A stretch of DNA of 64,000 nt, taken from positions 1-64,000 of the forward strand of contig JBBATH010000005.1 in the NCBI GenBank assembly GCA_040398845.1, in the 5' to 3' direction. The notes beneath the pieces are model-generated. The model saw nothing but the letters and a program-made list of their open reading frames with translations. It was not told where the DNA came from and did not search any database. This document shows positions 42,055 through 50,197 of the stretch, one piece after another (position 1 is the stretch's first letter; each line of letters starts with the position of its first letter). The position numbers and the translations under genes were made by a program. Source of the stretch: WLND01 sp040398845 (GTDB lineage Bacteria > Actinomycetota > Actinomycetes > S36-B12).

Positions 42055-43149
42055 ATGTCCGGCGATCTCGCCCTCAGCAGCCTCGATCCCGCGGAACTCA
42101 CCGAGCTACGAACCACAGTCCGGGCAGCGGTGAACGAGTCTGGCTACCCGGCCCGCGCCCGGGAACTCGAGGCTCAGGCAACGTCCCCGGGTCTTGATCC
42201 CGAACTCTGGCGACTCCTCGCCGAGGACATCGGCATCGCTGGGGTGGGACTTCCCGAAACCGCCGGCGGGCTCGGCGGTCTCGCAGAGATCCTCGCCGTC
42301 GCAGAGGAACTCGGCGCCACCCTGGCACCGGTCCCATTCCTCACGAGCACTGTGCTTGCAGGTCAACTGTTGGCTGCCTGCGGCGAATCTGCTCGCCCCT
42401 ACCTTGAGCGAATCGTGGCGGGTGAGATCGCCACCGCGGCGATCACCGACAGCATCGGCCGGCTCAGCGAGTCAGCATGCACCCTCGATGGTTCGGCACT
42501 CACCGGAACCGTACGTTTCGTGGCCTACGGGGCCTCAGCAGCCTTCACCATCGTCTCGGCGATCACCCCTCACGGCACCGACCTCTTCGTGGTCGAGTCG
42601 AGCGAGACGAGCGTCCAACCACTCGCCTCGCTCGACTTCACCCGACCCTCCGCCACCATCTCATTCGAAGGCGCCTCTGCGGTGCGTCTCACATTCGACG
42701 GATCAGGTGCCGAGGCACTGGCCCACGGGGTTAACGTGGCGCTTCTTGCAACCGCCGCCGACCAACTCGGCGGCGCACAGCGCTGCTTCGACATGACGCT
42801 GGAGTACATCAAGTTTCGCCGTCAGTTCAATCGGGAGATCGGCAGTTTTCAGGCCATCAAGCACCGGATGGCCGATGCGCTCATGCTCGTCGAGATGGCG
42901 CGATCCGGCTTGGAACGAGTCACCTGGACACCCAGTGAGCAGCTCGCCGTAGAAGCCGCTGTCAACAAGGCCTGGTGCTCCGATGCCTACAACGCCGTCG
43001 TTGCCGAAACGGTGCAACTCCATGGTGGGGTCGGCTTCACGTGGGAGCACGATGCCCACCTCTACTTCAGGCGAGCACGGTTCGATGCGGCCTTCCTCGG
43101 CGATGCATCCTTCCATCGGGGACGGATCGCAGCCCTACTCGACTGGTAG
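42055..43149 (+). CDS. Acyl-CoA dehydrogenase, FadE28/29-like small form
   Basis: A 364-aa flavoprotein of the subgroup with the ending VQLHGGVGFTWEHDAHLYFR. RRQFNREIGSFQAIKHRMAD is the FAD and dimer segment. The usual catalytic YEGT is absent; this subgroup often works as alpha-beta heteromers (as ChsE1-ChsE2 in steroid side-chain breakdown). The second subunit would be the convergent 43176-44429 product, 27 bp away. It is the only plus-strand gene between the binding proteins and the VOC gene at 47334. A partner-dependent dehydrogenation of a bulky acyl-CoA is plausible. Confidence 0.85.
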   Translation: MSGDLALSSLDPAELTELRTTVRAAVNESGYPARARELEAQATSPGLDPELWRLLAEDIGIAGVGLPETAGGLGGLAEILAVAEELGATLAPVPFLTSTVLAGQLLAACGESARPYLERIVAGEIATAAITDSIGRLSESACTLDGSALTGTVRFVAYGASAAFTIVSAITPHGTDLFVVESSETSVQPLASLDFTRPSATISFEGASAVRLTFDGSGAEALAHGVNVALLATAADQLGGAQRCFDMTLEYIKFRRQFNREIGSFQAIKHRMADALMLVEMARSGLERVTWTPSEQLAVEAAVNKAWCSDAYNAVVAETVQLHGGVGFTWEHDAHLYFRRARFDAAFLGDASFHRGRIAALLDW

Positions 43150-43175
43150 TCCAAACCCAAGCGGCCAGCGCCGTC

Positions 43176-44429
43176 TCAGCTTCGGCTCAACTGCGAGAAG
43201 GGGGCGCGATCGGCCCGCTGCTCCTGCGGCAGCCCTAGCACGCGCTCGGCGATGATGTTGCGCTGGACCTCATCGGTCCCGCCTGCGAGGCGATAGCCAG
43301 GGGCACCAAGCACATGCTCAGACCACGCGAACTGCCCCCACTCCCCCGTGTCGGCGACCAACGCCGACCCGAGGAGTTCGCTCGCAACATTGCCGATGCG
43401 CACGAGGTTGTCGGACGCGAGAAGCTTGCCGAGTGAACCGGCCGGACCAGGCTTGTCTCCGGCCGCGTTCGCCCGCGCGACCTTCGCCACCATCGCAGCA
43501 TGCAGTTGTGTGCGGACATAGACGTCGGCGATTCGCTGACGAATAACCGGGTCCGAGCCCACTCCAAGGGAGCGGGCCAGTGCCACGAGATCATCAACGG
43601 TGCCGCCCTTGCGCCTGTGACCCGAGCCCGACGAGGATCGCTCGAAGCCGAGGGTCGCCGTTGCAACCCTCCAACCGTCGTTCACCTCGCCGATCCGCAG
43701 CGAGTCTGGGGCGCGCACGCCGTCGAAGAAGACCTCGTTGAACGACGAAGGCCCGCTCATCTGGCGGATGGGTCGGATGTCGATCCCGGGGGAATCCATC
43801 CGGACGAGGAAGGCGGTAATCCCCGCCTGCTTCACGACATCGGGATCAGTGCGGGCGAGGAGGAACCCGTATTCGGCAACCTGAGCATTCGAGGTCCAGA
43901 TCTTCTGGCCGTCAAGAACCCACGAATCACCGTCGCGAACCGCCCTCATCGAGAGCCCCGCGAGATCTGACCCCGCGCCGGGCTCACTGAACAGTTGGCA
44001 GCAGAGCCAGTCCGTCCGAAGGAACGCTCGTGCATAGGTCTCGCGCTGCTCCTCGGTGCCAAAAACACTGACAGCAGCGCCGATGAGCCCGGTCGTGACA
44101 CTGATGATTTCGGAGGACGGCGGAATGTCGAATTCCCGCTCCTCATCGGCGAAGGCGACGGCATAGACGCTCGGCAGTCCCCTGCCCCCGACCTCGACCG
44201 GCAAGGTCAGGGCACCGTAGCCTGCATCAAACCGCTGCTTGCGGTATTCGCGCACCCGGTCGAGATGGGCGCGTTCATCCTCCTCGCTCATGACACGGAA
44301 GATCTGCAGATCGGGGTCTCCCTCACCCCAGACCCGGACCTCCTCGGCGCGCGGCTTGGCCAAGGTGGTGAGCCAAGCCCTGACCTCCCGGCGAAAGTCC
44401 TCGAGGTGGGCTGGGTCGAGATCGGTCAT
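43176..44429 (-). CDS. Acyl-CoA dehydrogenase, large form
   Basis: A 417-aa protein. ATG 44429 overlaps the thiolase stop (ATGA) and follows GGAGC. Motifs are LFSEPGAGSDLAGLSMRAV, GQKIWTSNAQVAEYGFLLAR, and YRLAGGTDEVQRNIIAERVL, in which the glutamate/aspartate-bearing GTDEVQ replaces the usual YEGT-x-Q. It forms an operon with the SCP-x-type thiolase, the DUF35 protein, an MDR reductase and a 71-aa protein. It probably acts on the CoA ester degraded by this operon, alone or paired with the product of 42055. Confidence 0.9.
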   Translation of the reverse strand: MTDLDPAHLEDFRREVRAWLTTLAKPRAEEVRVWGEGDPDLQIFRVMSEEDERAHLDRVREYRKQRFDAGYGALTLPVEVGGRGLPSVYAVAFADEEREFDIPPSSEIISVTTGLIGAAVSVFGTEEQRETYARAFLRTDWLCCQLFSEPGAGSDLAGLSMRAVRDGDSWVLDGQKIWTSNAQVAEYGFLLARTDPDVVKQAGITAFLVRMDSPGIDIRPIRQMSGPSSFNEVFFDGVRAPDSLRIGEVNDGWRVATATLGFERSSSGSGHRRKGGTVDDLVALARSLGVGSDPVIRQRIADVYVRTQLHAAMVAKVARANAAGDKPGPAGSLGKLLASDNLVRIGNVASELLGSALVADTGEWGQFAWSEHVLGAPGYRLAGGTDEVQRNIIAERVLGLPQEQRADRAPFSQLSRS

Positions 44430-45595
44430 GATGATGCTCCTTCGGCGACAAGGACGGTGCACGCGCTGATACCGGGGGCTCCGTAGACGTGGGTGAATCC
44501 GATGCGTGGATCGCCGAGGACCTGCTGGCCGAGGGCTCGTCCTTGGAGTTGGGTCATGACCTCGTGAACCTGGCGAAGACCCGAGGCCCCAACCGGCTCA
44601 CCATTCGCGATGCAGCCGCCATCGGTGTTCACCGGCAATCGACCACCTGCGAGGTAGTCACCGTTGAGGTAGCCGGCGCCCTGCTCACCTGGCGCACACA
44701 GGCCGGTCTCGGCGAGGTGCATTATCTCGGCACCACTTTCGGTGTCCTGCACTTGGGCAACCTGCACATCCTGGGGCCGCAGGCCCGCTTCCTGAAACGC
44801 CGCCGCAGCCGCGTCGACAGACGGGCTCGTCCGGACTCCCGGGGACAGCCACGGTGAGAAGACCTCAAAGGAGCCCGGACGACGACCCCGGAGTTCGACG
44901 GCCGCGAGACGGATCGGCTTGTCACACAGGTCGAAGGCTCGCGAACCCCGGGCCAAGATGAGCGCGACTCCTCCGGCGTCAGGAGAGCAGAACATGAGGC
45001 GCGTCAAAGGATCGTTCACCATGTCGGCTTGAAGGACCTCGTCCACCGTCACCGGATTGCGTCGCCAAGCGAGCGGATGCGCAGCCGCATAGTCAAACGC
45101 CTTGGCTGAGACGTGGCCCAGGATGCTCGGATCAATATCGTGCTCGTGAAGGTATCGCTGAATCTTGAGGGCGAAGTAGGAGGTCGTGACCATCATTCCC
45201 GTAGCGCCGTACCAGTCGCCGATGCCGTAGCGCGCTGGCGAAGCACTGAAAGCACCGCGTGCGTGGTTGTCGTATCCGACCACACAAGCGATCTCGCGCT
45301 GCTCAGCAACGAGCCCGTTGCGAGCCGTTCCCAGTGCCACGGCGCCCGTGGCACAGCCGTTCTTGACCGTGACGAACGGGATCCCGGTCAGGCCCATCCG
45401 CGCGACGAGGTTGTCAGGCTTCGTTTCTCCGTTCGTACCACCGGCCGCGAATTCAACATCACCCCAGGAAAGGCCGCAGTCCGCTAGCGCACCCCGAACA
45501 GCCTGCTCGGCGAGGTCCTGATCCTCGCCGTCGAATCGACCGAACGCCGTTCTCGAGCAGCCGACAAGGTAGACGTCATTCACTCCGCCGGTCAT
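44426..45595 (-). CDS. SCP-x/Ltp-type thiolase-like protein (possible retro-aldolase)
   Basis: A 389-aa thiolase-fold protein. The nucleophilic Cys is present (VTVKNGCATGAVAL). The GHPxG motif is instead NGEPVGASG, and the C-terminal CxGGG is ACTVLVAEG. This pattern is seen in lipid-transfer proteins such as Ltp2, which cleaves beta-hydroxyacyl-CoA by retro-aldol reaction together with a DUF35 protein. A DUF35 gene overlaps it directly upstream by four bases. ATG 45595 is set from this overlap. An ordinary thiolase role is less likely, given the lost His. Confidence 0.87.
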   Translation of the reverse strand: MTGGVNDVYLVGCSRTAFGRFDGEDQDLAEQAVRGALADCGLSWGDVEFAAGGTNGETKPDNLVARMGLTGIPFVTVKNGCATGAVALGTARNGLVAEQREIACVVGYDNHARGAFSASPARYGIGDWYGATGMMVTTSYFALKIQRYLHEHDIDPSILGHVSAKAFDYAAAHPLAWRRNPVTVDEVLQADMVNDPLTRLMFCSPDAGGVALILARGSRAFDLCDKPIRLAAVELRGRRPGSFEVFSPWLSPGVRTSPSVDAAAAAFQEAGLRPQDVQVAQVQDTESGAEIMHLAETGLCAPGEQGAGYLNGDYLAGGRLPVNTDGGCIANGEPVGASGLRQVHEVMTQLQGRALGQQVLGDPRIGFTHVYGAPGISACTVLVAEGASS

Positions 45596-45987
45596 CCGGT
45601 CGCCTCGAATCCATAGGTGAAGACCGTCTCGCCGTCTTGGGTCCATGCCTTCGCGAGCGCGAGTCGAACCGTCTCGCCGATCACCCAGTCGATCTTGCCC
45701 ACGAGCCAACCTTCGATGATCACTGGGCCAAGGTTGACATAGCCGATGCTGAATGGGGCAAACTCGTCAGTACGGAAGGGGGGTTTCGGGGCCAAGCGCT
45801 GGGTGGTCCACGACCAGACCACTCCATTGGTGGGAAGCGGAACTCGGTCGACCTCAGTACCGGCGCACATCGGGCAGGTGCCCTGAGCCGGGAATACGTG
45901 GGCCGCGCAGGCGGCACACGCCGAGCCTTGCAGCACCACCGGGTCAAGCGATGAGAACAGGCTCGGATCGACAACGTGAACGCCCAT
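45592..45987 (-). CDS. DUF35/OB-fold protein with zinc ribbon, thiolase partner
   Basis: A 131-aa protein. The rubredoxin-like zinc ribbon (CAACAAHVFPAQGTCPMC, CX2C twice) comes before an OB-fold (VWSWTTQRLAPKPPF, FSIGYVNLGPVIIEGWLVGK). DUF35 proteins form complexes with SCP-x thiolases and supply the acyl-CoA binding surface. ATG 45987 follows AGGTGG. Overlap with the thiolase gene predicts a stoichiometric complex. Confidence 0.88.
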   Translation of the reverse strand: MGVHVVDPSLFSSLDPVVLQGSACAACAAHVFPAQGTCPMCAGTEVDRVPLPTNGVVWSWTTQRLAPKPPFRTDEFAPFSIGYVNLGPVIIEGWLVGKIDWVIGETVRLALAKAWTQDGETVFTYGFEATG

Positions 45988-45995
45988 TCCCACCT

Positions 45996-47000
45996 CTACT
46001 CCGAGAGCCGAACGAGGGCCTTGCCCACGTTCGCACCTGCAAGAAGCCCAGCAAGGCCGGATCCAGCATTAGCGATGCCATCCACGATCGTCGATCGATC
46101 GATGAGTTCACCGCTCGCGAGCCAAGCGATAACGCGGCGCTCGAACTCTGGGCGCAGGTCCTCATAGTCGCGGACGATGAAGCCCTGAATCGTGACGCGC
46201 CGCAGGATGGTCTCGATGAGCACAGCGGTGGACGGCTGATCCTGCGTCCCGAAGTTCGAGATGGCCCCGCACATAGAGACGCGACCGTTGATCTTCATGT
46301 TCGACAGCGCTGCTGCCAATTGCCAACCGCCGACGTTGTCGAAGAACAGGTCGATGCCATCGGGGGCGATCTGCGGTAGCTCAGCCGCGAAGTCTCCGTC
46401 GCGGTAATTGATGACGTCGTCGAAACCACAATCATTACGAAGCCATGCACACTTCTCGGCTCCGCCGGCACTCCCAATAACTCGGCCCGCACCCATGAGC
46501 CGTGCGAACTGCCCAGCCATCGAGCCAACAGCTCCGCCGGCCCCCGAGACGAGCACGATCTGACCCGGCTGCAGTTGGCCGACGGGAAGCAGCCCTGCGT
46601 ACGCAGTGAACCCGGTCTGACCAAGGGAGCTCAGCCAGGCAGTGGCCGGAGCCACCGAGATATCGCAGATGGTCGCAGCGGAGTCATCGACGACCGCATA
46701 CTCGCGCCATCCCATGCGGTGGCGGACAGTTGCTCCGATAGGGAGTTTCGGGGAGGACGATTCGACGACGACCCCTACTGCTGAGCCATCGAGCGGGCCG
46801 CCGACCACAAAGTTCGTCGTGTACTGCTTCTCCCCCGGGTCCATCCGCCCCCGGGTGGACGGATCAAGGCTCATGTACTGGTTCCGTACGAGGACCTGAC
46901 CTGATGACAGATCAGGGAGTTCAATCGTGCCGAGGCTCAAGTCATCGGCAACGAAGGTGCGCTCTGGCCGCCTCGCAAGGATGACCGCGATGGTCTGCAT
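45996..47000 (-). CDS. NADPH-dependent MDR reductase (CurA/prostaglandin-reductase type)
   Basis: A 334-aa zinc-independent medium-chain reductase. The order MSLDPSTRGRM near residue 45, then LGQTGFTAYAGLLPVGQLQP and the Rossmann motif VSGAGGAVGSMAGQFA, is the standard layout for alkenal or enone reductases. It reduces alpha,beta-unsaturated ketones or aldehydes. The start is ATG 47000, or GTG one codon upstream, overlapping the previous stop. It might remove a conjugated double bond before CoA-dependent steps. Confidence 0.88.
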   Translation of the reverse strand: MQTIAVILARRPERTFVADDLSLGTIELPDLSSGQVLVRNQYMSLDPSTRGRMDPGEKQYTTNFVVGGPLDGSAVGVVVESSSPKLPIGATVRHRMGWREYAVVDDSAATICDISVAPATAWLSSLGQTGFTAYAGLLPVGQLQPGQIVLVSGAGGAVGSMAGQFARLMGAGRVIGSAGGAEKCAWLRNDCGFDDVINYRDGDFAAELPQIAPDGIDLFFDNVGGWQLAAALSNMKINGRVSMCGAISNFGTQDQPSTAVLIETILRRVTIQGFIVRDYEDLRPEFERRVIAWLASGELIDRSTIVDGIANAGSGLAGLLAGANVGKALVRLSE

Positions 47001-47215
47001 CACGAATTCGCCTCACGACGGGCCCGAGCCTCTGGCGTACGCCCCACCCAGCCAAGAACCTGGAAGTCGACGTCGCGGATATCCCCCTCAAACCACACGC
47101 CCTTGTCATCGAACACTCCGTAGCTCTCGGAGTTCGGATCACGGACGTCGACGAGGCCGACCTCGTTCACGGAGTAGACCATCCCCGTTATCGGGTGGTT
47201 GTAGACCTTGGCCAT
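47000..47215 (-). CDS. Small conserved-looking protein (71 aa)
   Basis: MAKVYNHPITGMVYSVNEVG is followed by DVRDPNSESYGVFDDKGVWF and a short helical end. It is beta-rich and soluble. ATG 47215 follows GAGGAG with good spacing. It is the first gene of the operon ending in the acyl-CoA dehydrogenase and overlaps the reductase gene. I do not recognise the family. Coupling to the MDR gene suggests a subunit or assembly factor. Confidence 0.65.
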   Translation of the reverse strand: MAKVYNHPITGMVYSVNEVGLVDVRDPNSESYGVFDDKGVWFEGDIRDVDFQVLGWVGRTPEARARREANS

Positions 47216-47256
47216 CAAGACTCCTCGCGGGCGATCAGCGGCATACGTTCAAGCTC

Positions 47257-47274
47257 ACACTACACAACTAGTGT
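47257..47274. promoter_or_regulatory. Palindromic operator candidate between divergent operons
   Basis: ACACTACACAACTAGTGT is a perfect 6-6-6 inverted repeat between the 71-aa gene (minus) and the VOC gene (plus). The weaker GACTATAG-type motif copy (47277-47290) follows directly. Confidence 0.45.
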
Positions 47275-47333
47275 CGGGGTACAGTAACTATCACTGAGTC
47301 CAGATTCCCGGACGTACCCCGAAGGAGCCACTG

Positions 47334-47861
47334 ATGCCGGCGTCGGCCCTCACAACCGAACTCGTCCAGATCGCCTACGCGGTTCCCGATCTCGAGGCAG
47401 CCTGCCGTGAGTGGGCCGAACGTGTCGGCGCTGGACCCTTCCTTATCCGGTCCCACCTGTCGGTTGTCGCGACCCACGACGGCGAGCCGGCGGTCTATGA
47501 CCACAGCGCCGCATTCGGCCAGTGGGGGCCACTCATGCTCGAACTCGTCGAGCTCCACGAGTGCACGCCGGCCCCACTCAACGAGGCCTTCCGCCATTCA
47601 GCCCCAAGCGAGGTGAACCACTTCGCTTACTTCGTGGAGGACCTTGACGCCAGTAGCGCGGCCCTTCAGGAGCAAGGCTTCCCACTCATGATGGAACTCA
47701 TCTCCTCCTCCGGCATGCGAGTCCACTTCCTCGACGGCCGCAGCACGATCGGTGGCCTCATCGAGATCTACGTCGGCACCGAGCACCTGCGAGCGCACTA
47801 TGCACGCGTCGCCGAACTCGCAAAGGGTTGGGACGGCTCCGACCCAGTTCGCTACATGTAG
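47334..47861 (+). CDS. VOC-superfamily (glyoxalase-like) protein
   Basis: A 175-aa protein with the two VOC half-repeats: LTTELVQIAYAVPDLEAACR to LELVELHE, and SEVNHFAYFVEDLDASSAAL to GGLIEIYVG. Metal ligands are probably His in VNHFAYF and Glu in LELVEL and LIEIY, though the first half has Gln in LVQIAYA where a His is usual. It is divergent from the thiolase operon and shares its control region. It may act as an isomerase or hydratase on a pathway intermediate. Confidence 0.78.
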   Translation: MPASALTTELVQIAYAVPDLEAACREWAERVGAGPFLIRSHLSVVATHDGEPAVYDHSAAFGQWGPLMLELVELHECTPAPLNEAFRHSAPSEVNHFAYFVEDLDASSAALQEQGFPLMMELISSSGMRVHFLDGRSTIGGLIEIYVGTEHLRAHYARVAELAKGWDGSDPVRYM

Positions 47862-47920
47862 CCGGCAGGCGAACTTACCGAATGTCCAGCCAAGTTAGTC
47901 ACGGATCGTAGGAGGTCGCC

Positions 47921-48217
47921 ATGGGAGCAACCGGAGTGCTCGCAACACTCGTCTCACCCGAAGGACTGCGGGCCGAGACTCTCGCAGCGATTCAGGCACT
48001 GCAGTCTGCAACAGCCGATGAGCCGGGAACGACCCTGTTCTCAATCAATGAGCATCGGGACGAGCCCGGCACCTTCAGTGTCTTTGAGCGATACGAGAGC
48101 GACGCGGCGGTCGACACTCACCGCAGCAGTCCGGCGATGCAGTCGTTCCGAGAGGCGTTGCTCGCACTCGGCATCCGTCCGACCCTCACCTTCACCCAAC
48201 CAATCGATCCCACCTGA
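47921..48217 (+). CDS. ABM-like (antibiotic biosynthesis monooxygenase fold) protein
   Basis: A 98-aa ferredoxin-like dimeric alpha-beta barrel: AETLAAIQALQSATADEPGT, TLFSINEHRDEPGTFSVFER, and YESDAAVDTHRSSPAMQSFR with the characteristic His. Members include cofactor-free monooxygenases and isomerases or degraders of small quinones. It follows the VOC gene by 59 nt on the plus strand. The function in this pathway is unknown. Confidence 0.75.
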   Translation: MGATGVLATLVSPEGLRAETLAAIQALQSATADEPGTTLFSINEHRDEPGTFSVFERYESDAAVDTHRSSPAMQSFREALLALGIRPTLTFTQPIDPT

Positions 48218-48238
48218 CGCGCATCGCCTGATCCAGAA

Positions 48239-48889
48239 TCAACGATTGGTGACAAGTCCCGACTGTCCGATGAAGTGCGCGTGATCATTGAAGGTGAGCA
48301 GCGAGAGCCCGCGTGCACCCGAGAGCACCGTCGTGATCGATGCGTTGACACTCACGCGGTTGAGGGCGATCACGCCGCGAACATTAAGACCCAGTAATCG
48401 ACCGACGACGGCAGCTGTCACTCCTGCTGAAGTCGCGACGATCGCCTCGCAACCCTTCGGGGTCTGCTCGGCGATCGACGCCAGTGCCTCGAGCGCTCCA
48501 TCGCTAAAGGACCGCCACGTTGGGCTGGCATCGTCAATCCAAACCTGCATCGCCTCATCGAGTTCCACCTGGAACTCCTGCGACGAAAGACCTCCCGATG
48601 CGCCGCCGCTTCCCAGCCTCGTATCGACAAGCGCGTGCGCATCGAATTCATTCCAGCGGTCATCGGTGTTTGCTGCAGACCCCTCAATTCCAAGCTCACC
48701 AGCGATGATCTCGGCTGTGCGCCGCTGCCGCTGAAGCGACCCGCTCGCCATGATCGGCAAAGTGGCCCCCCGGCGGGCCAGTTCGCGGCCAACGATGGCT
48801 GCCTGCTCGTGGCCCAGGGTCGAGAGGAGGTCGTAGTTGTCGGTCCCGAAGCTCGCTTGACCATGCCGGACGAGATGAATGACCGGCAT
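48239..48889 (-). CDS. Histidine phosphatase family protein
   Basis: A 216-aa phosphatase starting MPVIHLVRHGQASFGTDNYD (catalytic His9), with SGSLQRQRRTAEII. The second-half catalytic His position reads VATSAGVTAAVVG, where VASHG would be expected, so the second His is lost. The ATG is one base after the E2 stop. It may be an inactive or altered-function phosphatase, in contrast to the 33518 product, which keeps both His residues. Confidence 0.85.
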   Translation of the reverse strand: MPVIHLVRHGQASFGTDNYDLLSTLGHEQAAIVGRELARRGATLPIMASGSLQRQRRTAEIIAGELGIEGSAANTDDRWNEFDAHALVDTRLGSGGASGGLSSQEFQVELDEAMQVWIDDASPTWRSFSDGALEALASIAEQTPKGCEAIVATSAGVTAAVVGRLLGLNVRGVIALNRVSVNASITTVLSGARGLSLLTFNDHAHFIGQSGLVTNR

Positions 48890-48890
48890 G

Positions 48891-50195
48891 TCACGCCCCC
48901 GGGAGCAGCACCAGTGGTCGTGCCAGGAGCTCAGCAATGGTCTGAAGGAATTCGGCGGCGGGGGCCCCGTCAACGGCACGGTGGTCGAAGGTGAGGCTGA
49001 GCGTAAGAACCTGGGTCTTCACGAATCGCTCCTCGTCCCAGCGACCTGAATCACGAAGACGTCCGACACCAAGGATTCCGACGTTGCCCGGATTGATGAC
49101 AGGAGTGAAGAAGTCCACCCCGTAGGTGCCCAGGGACGTCACAGCGAAGGATCCGCCTTCAAGAGCATCGAGTGAGATCGACCCCGTGCGGCAGCTCTCC
49201 GCCAATTCACGGGTCGCACGCGCCAATTCAAAGATCGACAGCGTGTCAGCGTCGCGAATAACCGGCACCATGAGCCCGCCAGGTACCGCAACGGCCATCC
49301 CCATGTGAATTCGACGCAGCAGGTGGATCTCTCGCCCTGTGATGGTGGCGTTGAGGATCGGGTGCTTGCGCAAGGCGAGGGCGGCAGCTCGAACAACGAA
49401 GTCATTGAGCGATGGCACCTGCAGCCCGAAATCGTGGTACTGCTCCTTCAGCGTTCCGCGGAGCTCAACCACGGCGTCCATGCACACCTCGAAACCGTGG
49501 GTGAGCTGGGCCATCTCAGTGAGGCTCTGCACCATTCGAGCTGCGATGGTTCCTCGCATGCCCTTCATCGGAATGATGGACGAGCTCTCCTGACCCGGGG
49601 GAATTGTGGCAAGCGAACTAGGGGCTGGCACACCTGCGCCCTGACCTGAAATAGCTTCTCGGACGTCTTTGCGCGTGATGTACCCGGTGTCCGTCGGCAA
49701 TTCGTTGACATCGATGCCGGCCTGCATCGCATCGCGGCGGGCGAGCGGCGAGGTCACTTTCGTCGACTGCACACGGGCGGATTCCTCGACATCCTCGGAC
49801 ACCACCCGTCCGCCGGGACCGGTACCGCGGAGCGTCGCTACATCGATGCCGAGTTCCGAGGCAACGCGGCGAGCGTTCGGGGAAACACGTTGACGGTCGG
49901 ACAGAGCAACCGGGGCAGATGTAGGCGCAGGAGCGGTTGCGCCTACCGGGGCCACCTCCCCCGGAGCGAGGAGCCATCCGAGCACTGAGCCGGGCGCGAG
50001 GGTCGCGCCGTTCGGCACCGCCCTGGCGATGACGCCCTCAGCCTCGGCCTCGACGTCAACATCAATCTTGTCCGTCGCGAGCCGCAGGAGGGGGGTGCCA
50101 ACAGAGATGACGTCACCATCGTTGACGAGCCACTCATCAACGGTGCCCTCCTCCATCGTGAGGCCGAGTTTGGGCAGCAGCACTTCGATGGCCAC
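48891..50195 (-). CDS. Dihydrolipoamide acyltransferase (E2) of an acetoin/2-oxoacid dehydrogenase-like complex
   Basis: A 434-aa E2. Lipoyl domain 1-75 (LATDKIDVDVEA, lipoyl Lys43), E3/E1-binding domain about 110-145 (VSPNARRVASELGIDVATLR then GTGPGGRVVSEDV), a second peripheral-binding-like motif (SPLARRDAMQAGIDVNELPT), and a catalytic domain ending LSLTFDHRAVDGAPAAEFL (His405, HxxxD). It transfers the acyl group to CoA. It is the third gene of E1alpha - E1beta - E2. No E3 gene is present, so a housekeeping lipoamide dehydrogenase must serve. Confidence 0.93.
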   Translation of the reverse strand: MAIEVLLPKLGLTMEEGTVDEWLVNDGDVISVGTPLLRLATDKIDVDVEAEAEGVIARAVPNGATLAPGSVLGWLLAPGEVAPVGATAPAPTSAPVALSDRQRVSPNARRVASELGIDVATLRGTGPGGRVVSEDVEESARVQSTKVTSPLARRDAMQAGIDVNELPTDTGYITRKDVREAISGQGAGVPAPSSLATIPPGQESSSIIPMKGMRGTIAARMVQSLTEMAQLTHGFEVCMDAVVELRGTLKEQYHDFGLQVPSLNDFVVRAAALALRKHPILNATITGREIHLLRRIHMGMAVAVPGGLMVPVIRDADTLSIFELARATRELAESCRTGSISLDALEGGSFAVTSLGTYGVDFFTPVINPGNVGILGVGRLRDSGRWDEERFVKTQVLTLSLTFDHRAVDGAPAAEFLQTIAELLARPLVLLPGA

Positions 50196-50197
50196 GA

